From Halosimplex litoreum (lineage in GTDB: Archaea; Halobacteriota; Halobacteria; Halobacteriales; Haloarculaceae): 64,000 bases of DNA. Position 1 is the stretch's first letter. Each line of letters starts with the position of its first letter. The position numbers and the translations under genes were made by a program. Below are positions 50,676 through 59,428 of this stretch, in pieces. The notes beneath the pieces are model-generated. The model was not told where the DNA came from. It did no database searches and saw only the letters and a list, made by a program, of their open reading frames with translations. The stretch spans positions 4,091,836-4,155,835 of the forward strand of contig NZ_CP065856.1 in assembly GCF_016065055.1 (NCBI RefSeq). The letters are read 5' to 3'.

Positions 50676-51723
50676 CCTGGAACTCGACGGTGTCCGCAAG
50701 GCCTTCGCCGACACCGTGGCGCTCGACGACGTCAGCCTCGACATCGCCGAGGGGGAGTTCTTCACCCTCGTCGGCCCCTCCGGCTGCGGGAAGACGACGA
50801 CCCTCCGCACCATCGCCGGCCTCGAGTCGCCCACCGCGGGCACCGTCCGCTTCGGCGGCGAGGACGTGGCAGACGTTCCGACCGAGGACCGCGACGTGGG
50901 CATCGTCTTCCAGAACTACGCCCTCTTTCCGCACATGAGCGTCCGCGAGAACGTCGCCTACGGGCTGAAGTTCGCCGATCCGCCCGACGGCCAGTCCGTC
51001 GACGAGCGCGTGACCGAACTGCTCGACCTGGTCGATCTCTCGGGCATGGGCGACCGCGAGCCCGACCAGCTCTCGGGCGGCCAGCAACAGCGGGTCGCGC
51101 TCGCCCGTGCGCTCGCGCCGGCGCCCGACGTGTTGCTGCTCGACGAGCCGATGTCGGCGCTCGACGCTCGCCTGCGCGAAACGCTCCGCCGGCAGGTCAA
51201 ACGCATCCAGACGGAACTGGACGTGACGACCGTCTACGTCACCCACGACCAGGCGGAGGCGCTCGCCATCTCCGACCGCCTGGCCGTGATGAGCGACGGT
51301 GCCGTCGAGCAGGTCGGGACCCCCCGAGAGGTGTACGAGGAGCCCGCGACGGAGTTCGTCGCCTCGTTCGTCGGCGAGAACAACCTCTTGCGCGGCGAGG
51401 TCGTCGGCCGCGACGGCGACGCGACAGCGGTGTCGGTCGACGGGACGGAGTTCCGGATCGGCGACGGGCTCGCCGGCCGAGCCCGGGGCGGGACCCCGAC
51501 GGCCGGCGACCGCCTGACCTTCTGCGTCCGCCCGGAGGACCTGCGTGTCGGCGCCGACACCAATCGCTTCGAGGTCGCGGTCGAGACCGCGGAGTTCCTC
51601 GGGGAGACCACCCGCTACTACGCCGACTGGGGTGACCGGACCGTCGTCTTCCGGACCCCCGATCCCCACGACGACGACGCGCTGACGCTCGGGTTCGACC
51701 CCGCGGACGCGCGGGTGCTGTGA
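50668..51723 (+). CDS. thiQ: ABC transporter ATP-binding protein (thiamine-type)
   Basis: 351-aa ATPase of the thiamine/iron/spermidine type. Walker A GPSGCGKTTT, Q-loop NYALFPHM, ABC signature LSGGQQQR, Walker B VLLLDEPMSALD and the H-loop VTHDQAEA are present. The C-terminal 120 residues form a TOBE-like regulatory beta domain (FVGENNLLRGEVV, FCVRPEDLRV). Start: the GTG at 50668 gives MADLELDGVRKAF; a GTG nine bases earlier is possible. It overlaps the permease by 8 nt. Confidence 0.9.
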   Translation: MADLELDGVRKAFADTVALDDVSLDIAEGEFFTLVGPSGCGKTTTLRTIAGLESPTAGTVRFGGEDVADVPTEDRDVGIVFQNYALFPHMSVRENVAYGLKFADPPDGQSVDERVTELLDLVDLSGMGDREPDQLSGGQQQRVALARALAPAPDVLLLDEPMSALDARLRETLRRQVKRIQTELDVTTVYVTHDQAEALAISDRLAVMSDGAVEQVGTPREVYEEPATEFVASFVGENNLLRGEVVGRDGDATAVSVDGTEFRIGDGLAGRARGGTPTAGDRLTFCVRPEDLRVGADTNRFEVAVETAEFLGETTRYYADWGDRTVVFRTPDPHDDDALTLGFDPADARVL

Positions 51724-51790
51724 GCGGCCGCGGAGTCGCGCGTCGGCCGAGACCGGGGGAGTTAACCGTCAGATCGCCGTTCGAACGGGT

Positions 51791-52570
51791 ATGATAACGC
51801 TCGCCTCGGACTTCCCGAGCCCCTATCCCGCGGCGATGCGGGGTGTGATCTGTGCGCGCTCGGACGCCCGGATCGAGGACATCGCCCACGACTTCCCGCG
51901 GCAGGACGTGCGCGCCGCGGCCTTCTGGCTCCGCGAAGTACTCCCGTACTTCCCGCCCGCCACGCACTGCTGCGTCGTCGACCCCGGCGTCGGGACCGAC
52001 CGGAGCGCGCTCGTCGTCGAGGCCGGCGGTCACGAGATTATCGCCCCGGACAACGGCGTCGCGATCCCGGTCGCGCGCGAACTCGCCGGCGGCGACGCGA
52101 CTGCCGAACCAGGCGACGGGGACTTCGACGTGTGGGCGATCGAGTACGACGACAGCGAGACGGCGAGCAACACGTTCCACGGCCGGGACGTGTTCGCGCC
52201 GGCGGCCGCCGACGTACACGACGAGGGCGGCCCGGCCGCGCTCGACCGCTGCCGTCGGACCGACGACTGGGTGGACCTGACGTTCCCGGAGCCGGATATG
52301 GTCGCCAAGGGGGCCCGCGGCGAGGTGCTCGTCGTCGACGGCTTCGGCAACGTGATCACGAACATCCCCGGCGAATCCATCGCGGACAGCGAGGGGATCC
52401 GCGTCGACGACGAACTGATCCCGGTTCGCGACGCCTACGCCGCACGCGACCCCGGAGACAGGCTCGTGACCGTCGGCAGCCACGGCAACGTCGAACTCGC
52501 CGTCAATCGGGGCCGCGGCGACGAGGCGTTCGACCTCGGGGTCGGCGACGCCGTGTTGCTGGAGTGGTGA
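51791..52570 (+). CDS. SAM hydroxide adenosyltransferase (DUF62 family)
   Basis: 259 aa. DUF62 proteins hydrolyse S-adenosylmethionine using water/hydroxide to adenosine and methionine; fluorinase and chlorinase are relatives. Seen are TLASDF at the N-terminus, CVVDPGVGTDRSALV, IIAPDNGVA, NTFHGRDVFAPAAA (His of the Asp-Arg-His triad), VDGFGNVITNIPG and VGSHGNVELAVN. The short gap after the thiamine ABC operon suggests linkage, but it has its own upstream sequence of 67 nt. Why it sits there is not known. Confidence 0.93.
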   Translation: MITLASDFPSPYPAAMRGVICARSDARIEDIAHDFPRQDVRAAAFWLREVLPYFPPATHCCVVDPGVGTDRSALVVEAGGHEIIAPDNGVAIPVARELAGGDATAEPGDGDFDVWAIEYDDSETASNTFHGRDVFAPAAADVHDEGGPAALDRCRRTDDWVDLTFPEPDMVAKGARGEVLVVDGFGNVITNIPGESIADSEGIRVDDELIPVRDAYAARDPGDRLVTVGSHGNVELAVNRGRGDEAFDLGVGDAVLLEW

Positions 52571-52577
52571 ACGGGCC

Positions 52578-53189
52578 TCAGTCGACGAACTCGCGGAGGT
52601 TCGACAGGCTCTCCGGACCGAGCCCGGCGACCGCCAGGAGCGCGTCGTCCGCGGCGCCGCGCACGTCGCTCTCGGTGACGTAGCCGGCAGTTCGGAGCGT
52701 CCCGGCGGTCTTCGGGCCGATACCTGGAACGTCCTCGAACGCGACCTCCGGGTCCGTGTCGGAAGCGTCGTCGCTCCGTCCGCCCTCGTCCGCGTCGTCT
52801 TCGTCCGCATCGCGGCTGTCGCTGCCGGCGTCGCCGCCGCTCGCGTCGGCGAGCAGGTCCAGCGCCTCGCGGAGCGCGTCGGCTTTGTGTTTCGCTTTGC
52901 GGCCCTCCTCGCCCTCGTAGGCGGCGAGGCGTTCGCGGAGGCGGTCGTACTGTCCGGCGTCGCTCGGCGCCTCGGCGCCCGGTCGCGGCCGGTAGCGCGT
53001 CCCGAGTTCGGCGTCGAATCCCTCGCGGCGAACGAGCGTCGTCCCGCCGGATTCGTCGCGCAGGAGCACCACCCGCGCGTCGGTGTAGATCACCTGCCGT
53101 CGCTCGGCGGTGCGTTGGTCTTCGAGGACGAGTCCGATCGTCGTGGCGATCCCGTTGGTTCTCGACGGATCGCGATGTGCGTCTGCCAT
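52578..53189 (-). CDS. Helix-hairpin-helix protein
   Basis: 203 aa. N-terminus is a beta-rich domain (TIGLVLEDQRTAERRQVIYTDARVVLLRDESGGTTLVRRE) followed by a helical segment (YDRLRERLAAYEGEEGRKAKHKADALREAL), an acidic low-complexity linker, and a C-terminal double helix-hairpin-helix (DVPGIGPKTAGTLRTAGY and VAGLGPESLSNLREFVD) typical of non-specific DNA binding. The 8-nt gap to the DUF62 stop is convergent. Function unknown; DNA-repair-related roles are common for this motif. Confidence 0.82.
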   Translation of the reverse strand: MADAHRDPSRTNGIATTIGLVLEDQRTAERRQVIYTDARVVLLRDESGGTTLVRREGFDAELGTRYRPRPGAEAPSDAGQYDRLRERLAAYEGEEGRKAKHKADALREALDLLADASGGDAGSDSRDADEDDADEGGRSDDASDTDPEVAFEDVPGIGPKTAGTLRTAGYVTESDVRGAADDALLAVAGLGPESLSNLREFVD

Positions 53190-53369
53190 GGTCGGGTGCG
53201 AAGCCGTGCCTGGTTGTTTCTCGACGGCACGTACCCCGTACGATCGCCACGTCCTCCGTCGATTTGGGCCTGTCGCTTCCCGCCGTTCGACCGGGATTAC
53301 CGAGGTCGTGAGAAGCGTATTCGATGCAATACGTCGTATACACAGGGTCGAACGACCGCCCGACGACAC

Positions 53370-53378
53370 GTATATTCG
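53370..53378 (+). promoter_or_regulatory. TATA box for MBL-fold gene
   Basis: GTATATTCG is centred about 27 nt before the GTG at 53401 and supports that GTG as the start of a leaderless transcript. Confidence 0.6.
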
Positions 53379-53400
53379 GTCGAGGGGGCTACTGCCGGGC

Positions 53401-54378
53401 GTGACTCGGCGCGTCCGGCTGGGAAGCGGGATCGAGGTGACCTTCGCCGGTGGCGAGCGCTTCGTCGCGGACGGGAGCGGCGACGCCGACGCGACGCTGG
53501 TGAGCCACGCCCACGGCGACCACTACGCGAGCGGCTCGGCGGTCGTCGCCTCGGAGCTGACGGCGGCGCTGCTCGACGCGCGACGCGACCGCGCCGCACC
53601 GACGGCCGTCGACCACCCCGCGGTCGAGCTGTTCCCCGCGGGCCACGTCGCGGGCTCGCGGGCGATGCGGTTCACCGACCCCGAGACGGGTCGGCGATAC
53701 CTGTACACGGGCGACTGCTCGACCCGGGACCGCTTGCACCTCGACGGCTTCGAGCCCGTCGACGCGGACGTGTTGATCCTGGAGACGACCTACGGGAAAC
53801 CGGAGTACCGCTTTCCGTCCACGGGGGAGTCGATGGCGGCGATCCGGTCGTGGCTCGCGGCGACGACCGACCGGCCGGTGCTCCTGTTCGGCTACGCGCT
53901 GGGTCGTGCCCAGAAGCTCCAGCGGATCCTGGCGGACTCGCCGCGCGAGCGGGTGTTCGTCACCGACGCCGTCGCCGACGTGAGCGACGTGATAGAGCGC
54001 CACCGCGACGTGACCTTCCCGGGCGAGCGCTACGACGACGACGTGGACCTGGGTCCGGGCGACGCGCTCGTCTGCTCGGGGTCGCCGCGAAGTCCCTGGG
54101 TCGAGTCGTTGGTGGGGTCGACCGGGGCCGTGACGGCCGGGTTCTCGGGGTGGGCCGTCGACGACTCGTTCGTCTACCGCCGGGGGTTCGACGAGGGGTT
54201 CGTCCTCACCGACCACTGCGACTACGACGAACTCCTCGCCCTCGTCGCCGCCGTCGACCCCGAGCAGGTGTACACCCAACACGGCTTCGCCGACGCGTTC
54301 GCGACGGCGGTCACGTCGGAACTCGGCGTCCCCGCGCAGTCGCTGAAGAAGGGCCAGGCCACGCTCGGCGACTTCTGA
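53401..54378 (+). CDS. Metallo-beta-lactamase-fold exonuclease-like protein
   Basis: 325 aa from a GTG start. Metal motif HAHGDHYAS (residues about 36-44), LFPAGHVAGSRAMRF, YTGDCSTRD, VLILETTYGKPEYRFP and LTDHCDYDELLALV are those of the beta-CASP/MBL nuclease type involved in mRNA 3'-end or DNA end processing (SNM1/Exo-like). It lacks the KH domains of archaeal CPSF, so it is the short MBL class. In haloarchaea the substrate is unknown. Divergent from the helix-hairpin-helix gene. Confidence 0.85.
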   Translation: MTRRVRLGSGIEVTFAGGERFVADGSGDADATLVSHAHGDHYASGSAVVASELTAALLDARRDRAAPTAVDHPAVELFPAGHVAGSRAMRFTDPETGRRYLYTGDCSTRDRLHLDGFEPVDADVLILETTYGKPEYRFPSTGESMAAIRSWLAATTDRPVLLFGYALGRAQKLQRILADSPRERVFVTDAVADVSDVIERHRDVTFPGERYDDDVDLGPGDALVCSGSPRSPWVESLVGSTGAVTAGFSGWAVDDSFVYRRGFDEGFVLTDHCDYDELLALVAAVDPEQVYTQHGFADAFATAVTSELGVPAQSLKKGQATLGDF

Positions 54379-54411
54379 GTATGTGAACCGACCTTGGACC
54401 ACCCGACGGTT

Positions 54412-55188
54412 CTACGTCGGCCTCGCCCGCAACGAGAAGGTGAGCGGGATCGGATCGTCGGGGAGCCGCCACCGCCCCGCGTCGTCCCGGACCATCCGGT
54501 CCCAGCGCCGCCAGTAGTCGAAGGGGTGCTCCCGGAGGAACTCGACCGTCAGGCCCGCCGAGGCCAGCGCCGTGACCACCTCGCCGAGTCGGTGGTGAGT
54601 CAGGAAGTGACGCTCGTCGGCGCCGAAGTCGGACTCGGTCCGCTCCCGGGGCCCCGTCTCGAAGTACGAGCGGGCGGGTTCGAGGTCGCCGTCAAACGAG
54701 TGGACGAGCGGGTGGCCCTCGAAGAGGTAGAACGTCCCGTCGTCGGCCAGCGAGCGGGCGATTGCGTCGGCCCAGCCGTCCAGATTCGGGAGCCACCCGA
54801 GCACCCCGCGGGAAGTGTATACCACGTCGAACCGCCGGTCGAGCGCGTCGGCGACGTCGTAGACGTTGCACTGGACGAAGCGGGCGTCCAGCCCCGACTC
54901 GGCGGCCAGCTCGCGGGCGACTCGCAGGCTCTCGCCCGAGATGTCGACGCCGACCGCGTCGGCGCCTTCCCGCGCCCACGAGAGGGTCTCGAGGCCGTTG
55001 TTGCACTGGAGGTGCAGCAATGAGCGCCCGGACACCTCCCCCACTTCGTCGCGCTCGTGGTCGAACAGCGTCGACTCGCCCGCCTGGAAGGCCGCCAGAG
55101 GGTAGCTCCCGTGGTCCATCTTCTGGGGCGTCGAGCGGTCCCAGTAGCGACGGTTCGCCGCGAACACGGTCTCCGGGTCCTCGGCCAT
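54412..55188 (-). CDS. Class I SAM-dependent methyltransferase
   Basis: 258 aa. The SAM-binding core is LLHLQCNNGLETLSWAREGADAVGVDISGESLRVAREL, with motif I (LQCNNG) and the acidic loop VGVDIS; then RFVQCNVYDVADAL and FDVVYTSRGVLGWLP. C-terminal lid FYLFEGHPLVHSFDGDL. It resembles small-molecule O/N-methyltransferases, without clear substrate. Convergent with the MBL gene. Confidence 0.88.
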   Translation of the reverse strand: MAEDPETVFAANRRYWDRSTPQKMDHGSYPLAAFQAGESTLFDHERDEVGEVSGRSLLHLQCNNGLETLSWAREGADAVGVDISGESLRVARELAAESGLDARFVQCNVYDVADALDRRFDVVYTSRGVLGWLPNLDGWADAIARSLADDGTFYLFEGHPLVHSFDGDLEPARSYFETGPRERTESDFGADERHFLTHHRLGEVVTALASAGLTVEFLREHPFDYWRRWDRMVRDDAGRWRLPDDPIPLTFSLRARPT

Positions 55189-55319
55189 GGCGGAGACAGA
55201 CCGCGGCGCGGCTTATATCTCTGGGCGACCGGGCAGTGGTGGCCGCGCGAGCGAGGACGGGGAACGGCGTCCGCGTCCGAGGTGGCAACGCTCATGCGTC
55301 CGGCAGACCGATCGTAGCT

Positions 55320-56363
55320 ATGGACGGGCGACTCGCGACGGTCCTCGCGGTCGCGTTGCTGGCGGTTCTGAGCGGCTGCGCGGGAGCTTCCGTCTCGGTG
55401 GGCGAGGAAACCCCGACGGGTCCGACCGCCGCAGCGCCGGACGTGGCGAACGGGACGGTCGTCACTGTCGTCGACGTGGTCGACGGGGATACGATCGACG
55501 TTCGATACGGCAACGGGTCGACGGACACGGTGCGGTTTCTGGGTGTCGACACGCCGGAGGTGTACGGCGACAACGACCCCGCGGAGTTCGAGGGAGTCCC
55601 CAACGACGAGGCGGGGGCGGCCTGTCTCGAATCGGCTGGCGAGAACGCCAGCGCGTTCGCCGAGCGGTGGCTGGCCGACCAGCGGGTAACGCTGGTCACC
55701 GACCCGGCGGCCGACCGGCGCGGGAGCTACGGGCGGTTGCTGGCGTACGTCCACGTGAACGCGAGCGGTGTAGACGGGAGCGTGACGGCCACTGCGGGAA
55801 CCGCGACGAACGGCACCGTGACCGCAGTCGACAGCACCGACTTCACCTACCGGCTGCTCGCGACCGGACACGCCCGCGTCTACGACAGCGCGTTCCAGCG
55901 CTCTGAACGGTACTACGCCGCCGAAGCCGACGCCCAGGCCGACCGGCGCGGGCTGTGGCGCTGTCGGGACCCGAACGCGACCGTGGCGGACGGCGGCGAA
56001 TCGGGCGACGGCGGCGGCCCGGTCGTCACCTCGGCGACGGGGCTGACGGTCGAGCGGGTCCACGCCGACGCCGCGGGCAACGACCACGACAACCGCGACG
56101 ACGAGTTCGTCGTCTTCGGGAACGACGGCGAGGGACGGCTGGAACTGGGTGGGTGGACGGTCAGCGACGAGGCCGGCCACGCCTACGCGTTCCCGACGGA
56201 CTTTTCGCTCGGCGCCGGCGAGACGGTGACGCTCCGCACTGGGTCGGGCACCGACACCGCCGAGACGCTCTACTGGGGCAGCGACTCGGCGATATGGAAC
56301 AACGGCGGGGACACGGTGGTCGTCGAACGCGACGGCGAAACGGTCCTGCGATACGCCTACTGA
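55320..56363 (+). CDS. Secreted thermonuclease with lamin-tail domain (lipoprotein)
   Basis: 347 aa. Signal peptide with lipobox (LLAVLSGCAG, Cys near residue 19) gives an extracellular lipid-anchored protein. Residues about 45-220 are a staphylococcal-nuclease fold (VVDVVDGDTIDVRY, VRFLGVDTPE, with the Asp, Arg and Glu of the active site). Residues about 235-347 look like a lamin-tail-type beta domain (DEFVVFGNDGEGRLELGGWTVSDEAG and SDSAIWNNGGDTVVV). Probably degrades environmental DNA; inferred from family. Confidence 0.88.
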   Translation: MDGRLATVLAVALLAVLSGCAGASVSVGEETPTGPTAAAPDVANGTVVTVVDVVDGDTIDVRYGNGSTDTVRFLGVDTPEVYGDNDPAEFEGVPNDEAGAACLESAGENASAFAERWLADQRVTLVTDPAADRRGSYGRLLAYVHVNASGVDGSVTATAGTATNGTVTAVDSTDFTYRLLATGHARVYDSAFQRSERYYAAEADAQADRRGLWRCRDPNATVADGGESGDGGGPVVTSATGLTVERVHADAAGNDHDNRDDEFVVFGNDGEGRLELGGWTVSDEAGHAYAFPTDFSLGAGETVTLRTGSGTDTAETLYWGSDSAIWNNGGDTVVVERDGETVLRYAY

Positions 56364-56452
56364 GCGGGATCGAGACAACGGCAGCGACGCGGTCGGAGCG
56401 CCGTCGCCCGGGCGACCGAAACGGTGACTGCGGCCGGGCCGGAAAGGCGAGT

Positions 56453-57508
56453 ATGCGCGCAGTCGTCCTCGCCGAGCACGGCGAACCGCTCGAGTGCCGC
56501 GAGGTGCCCGAACCCGAACCGGACCCCGACGGCGTCGTCGTCGAAACGGAAGCCTGCGGGATCTGCCGGAGCGACTGGCACGCCTGGCAGGGCCACGGCG
56601 ACTGGGTCGACGACCGCGTCCCGACGGGGCAGGTGCTGGGCCACGAACCGGTCGGGACCGTCGACGAGGTCGGCGCGGACGTGGAAACGGTCCGACCCGG
56701 CGACCGCGTGGTCGTCCCGTTCAGCCTCGCCGACGGCACCTGTCCGGCCTGCCGGGCGGGGCGACAGAACTACTGCGAGGGGGCGACGGCGCTCGGATTC
56801 GGGCCGGCGGCGCCGGGGGCGTTCGCCGAGCGGTTCCACGTGCCCGCGGCGGACGTGAACGCCGTCGGCCTCCCCGATGGCGTCTCCGGAGTCGCCGCCG
56901 CGAGCATGGGCTGTCGGTTCGTCACCGCCTTCGAGGGGCTGGACGCGACCGCCGACGTGGGCGGCGGCGACGTGGTCGTCGTCGTCGGTTGCGGAGGCGT
57001 CGGTCTCTCGGCCGTCCAGATCGCCGCGGCGCTCGGCGCGACGCCGGTCGCCGTCGACGTGCGCGAGGCGCCGCTCGAACTGGCCGCCGAGATCGGCGCC
57101 GTCGCGACCCTGAACGCCGAGCGGGTCGACGTTTCCGAACGCGTCCACGACCGGTTCGGCGGCGGTGACGTGTCGATGGACGCGCTCGGGTCGGCCGAGA
57201 CGTTCCGGACGGCCGTCGACTCGCTGGGGAGCGGCGGCACCCACGTTCAGGTCGGGCTGACCGGCGACGACGACCGCGGCGAAGTCCCGCTGCCGGTCGA
57301 CCGCCTGGTGCAGGCCGACCTGACGGTCGCGGGCTCGCGCGGAATGGCCCCGCGCCGATACGACGACATCTTCGCGATGGTCTCCGCCGGGCAGGTCGAC
57401 CCCGGCGCGCTCGTGACCGACCGCGTCGCCCTCGACGAGGTGCCCGACCGGTTGGCGGCGATGAGCGAGTTCGACACCGTCGGCGTCGAGGTCGTCACCG
57501 AGTTCTGA
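56453..57508 (+). CDS. Zinc-dependent alcohol dehydrogenase (MDR family)
   Basis: 351-aa medium-chain dehydrogenase. Catalytic zinc ligands in ACGICRSDWH and GHEPVG; the structural zinc lobe appears as GTCPACRAGRQNYC with three Cys. Rossmann domain with VVVVVGCGGVGLSAVQ and coenzyme Asp in VAVDVRE. Substrate unknown; the C-terminus is GVEVVTEF. Starts ATG 56453. Confidence 0.92.
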   Translation: MRAVVLAEHGEPLECREVPEPEPDPDGVVVETEACGICRSDWHAWQGHGDWVDDRVPTGQVLGHEPVGTVDEVGADVETVRPGDRVVVPFSLADGTCPACRAGRQNYCEGATALGFGPAAPGAFAERFHVPAADVNAVGLPDGVSGVAAASMGCRFVTAFEGLDATADVGGGDVVVVVGCGGVGLSAVQIAAALGATPVAVDVREAPLELAAEIGAVATLNAERVDVSERVHDRFGGGDVSMDALGSAETFRTAVDSLGSGGTHVQVGLTGDDDRGEVPLPVDRLVQADLTVAGSRGMAPRRYDDIFAMVSAGQVDPGALVTDRVALDEVPDRLAAMSEFDTVGVEVVTEF

Positions 57509-57634
57509 GACGGAGCCGACCGAGCCGCCCGACCCCGCGGCTCGCGCTCGCGCGAAGACGGTCGGGCGGCGGACGCGGGCCGCGGTCTCGCCGGCAAAAG
57601 ACGGATAGGGCTTCCGGTTGTCCGACACAAACGA

Positions 57635-59428
57635 ATGGTCCTCTCCGACGTGTTCCTCGCACCGCTCGGGCTCGCCGCAGCCCTGGTCGTGATCCCCCTC
57701 GTCCTCCTCTATCTCATCAGGCCGGACCCCGAGCGCGTCGAACTCCCCACGTTTCGCTTCGTCGCCGACGAACAGCGCCAGCGAGCGGTCACGCCGTTGC
57801 TCGAACGGATCTCCCGGAGCCTCCTCCTGTTGATCCAGATCCTCGCGATCGTCCTGCTGGCAGGGTCGCTCGCCGCGCCGTACGTGCCCGTCCAGGAACG
57901 AGCGGTCGTGGAGGAGACGGTACTGGTCGTCGACACGAGCGCGAGCATGGCGACGACCGACGGCGACGGGCCGCGATTCGACCGCGCGCTCGCCGCGGCC
58001 CGCGAGGAAGTGACGACCCGGACGTCCGTCGTGACGACAAGCGGCGGCGGGCAGGTGACGCTTCGGCGCGGGCCGCCCAGCGCCGCCCGCGACGCGCTCG
58101 ACGACCTCGAACCCACGGACGCGCCCGGCGACCTGCGGGGCGCCGTCGCCCAGGCGCGTGCGCTCGCCCAGGAGGACGTGCGCGTGGTCGTCCTGAGCGA
58201 CTTCCAGGGCGATGAGTGGACCGACGCCGTCCGGAGCCTGCGCGCCCGAGACGTGAGCGTCAGCCTCCGGCAGTTCGCCGGGGGCGGCGCGGGCAACGTC
58301 GGGTTCGTCGACCGCCGGTTCGGCGGCTCCGAGGTGACCCTCTCGGTGCGGAACTTCGGCGCGGAGTCGGTCACGCGGACCGTCTCGCTGGGCGACCGCG
58401 AGCGCGAACTGGAGCTGGCCGCCGGCGACGTGGCGACGGTGACGTTCCCGGTTCCCGCGGGCGCGAGCGAGGCGCGGCTCTCGCCCGGCGACGACTTCGA
58501 GACCGACGACGCCGTCCCTGTCGTCGCCCCGGCGGACCCGACCGTCGACGCTCTCGTGTTGACCAACGACCGCAACCGCTACCTGACGACCGCACTCTCG
58601 CTGGTCGACCAGGTCGAGTTGACCGTCGACAGCCCGCCGACGACCGTCGAGGACGACTACGACGTGATCGTCTACAGTAACGTCGACGACGACTCGCTGC
58701 TGCCCGGGAACGTCCAGGCGGGCCGGGACACGATCGCCGCCGGTGGCGGGGTCGCAGTCCAGGCCCAGGCGGAGATGCCCGACCGACTGAACGACCTCCT
58801 GCTGATCGAGCCCTCCGGGACGGACTCGGCACCCACCGTCCGGCGGACGACCGAGACCGACCTGACCGAGGGTATCGACTTCCAGGCGCCCGACGAGTAC
58901 CTGACCGGGTCGCTGCGGTCGGGCGAGACGCTCGTCGAGCTGCGTGACGGGACGCCGCTGCTCGCGACCGACCGCCGCGACGCGGGCCGGCTGCTGTACT
59001 ACGGCTACATCGAGGAGCGGTCGAGCTTCAAGTACAACTACCAGTACCCCGTCTTCTGGAAACGCGCCGTCTTCCACCTGGCCGGCCGCGAGTCCCTGTC
59101 GGCGCTGAACCACGAGACCGGCGACACCGTCCAGTTCGGGGCCGACCGGATCGAGGGTCCGTCGGGCCGTCTGTCGGGGCCGACGACCGCCGTTCGAGAG
59201 GCGGGGATCTATACCGCCGGGGAGACCGTCGAGAGTGCGGCCTTGCTCTCCGAACGGGAGTCGGCCGTCGACGCCGCGGCCCTGGCCGATCGGTCGGGGC
59301 CGGTCGGCAACGTCACGCGGTCGGAGACCCGGACGGTTCCCCGGCGGGTCACCGAGTTCGTCGCCCTCGGAGCGTTGCTCGTGGTCGTCCTCGAAGTCGG
59401 CTACCTGCGCCGGCGGGGTGAGCTGTGA
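57635..59428 (+). CDS. Membrane von Willebrand A (BatA-type) protein 1
   Basis: 597 aa. N-terminal helices (FLAPLGLAAALVVIPLVLLYLI and LLLLIQILAIVLLAGSLAA) are the BatA N-terminal region. A vWA domain follows with MIDAS DTSAS (residues about 108-112) and a DFQG element. The rest is a long beta-rich extracytoplasmic region and a C-terminal helix (FVALGALLVVVLEVGYL). vWA proteins next to MoxR ATPases act as MoxR co-chaperone or metal-insertion partners. Overlaps the next gene by 1 nt (TGATG). Confidence 0.85.
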   Translation: MVLSDVFLAPLGLAAALVVIPLVLLYLIRPDPERVELPTFRFVADEQRQRAVTPLLERISRSLLLLIQILAIVLLAGSLAAPYVPVQERAVVEETVLVVDTSASMATTDGDGPRFDRALAAAREEVTTRTSVVTTSGGGQVTLRRGPPSAARDALDDLEPTDAPGDLRGAVAQARALAQEDVRVVVLSDFQGDEWTDAVRSLRARDVSVSLRQFAGGGAGNVGFVDRRFGGSEVTLSVRNFGAESVTRTVSLGDRERELELAAGDVATVTFPVPAGASEARLSPGDDFETDDAVPVVAPADPTVDALVLTNDRNRYLTTALSLVDQVELTVDSPPTTVEDDYDVIVYSNVDDDSLLPGNVQAGRDTIAAGGGVAVQAQAEMPDRLNDLLLIEPSGTDSAPTVRRTTETDLTEGIDFQAPDEYLTGSLRSGETLVELRDGTPLLATDRRDAGRLLYYGYIEERSSFKYNYQYPVFWKRAVFHLAGRESLSALNHETGDTVQFGADRIEGPSGRLSGPTTAVREAGIYTAGETVESAALLSERESAVDAAALADRSGPVGNVTRSETRTVPRRVTEFVALGALLVVVLEVGYLRRRGEL

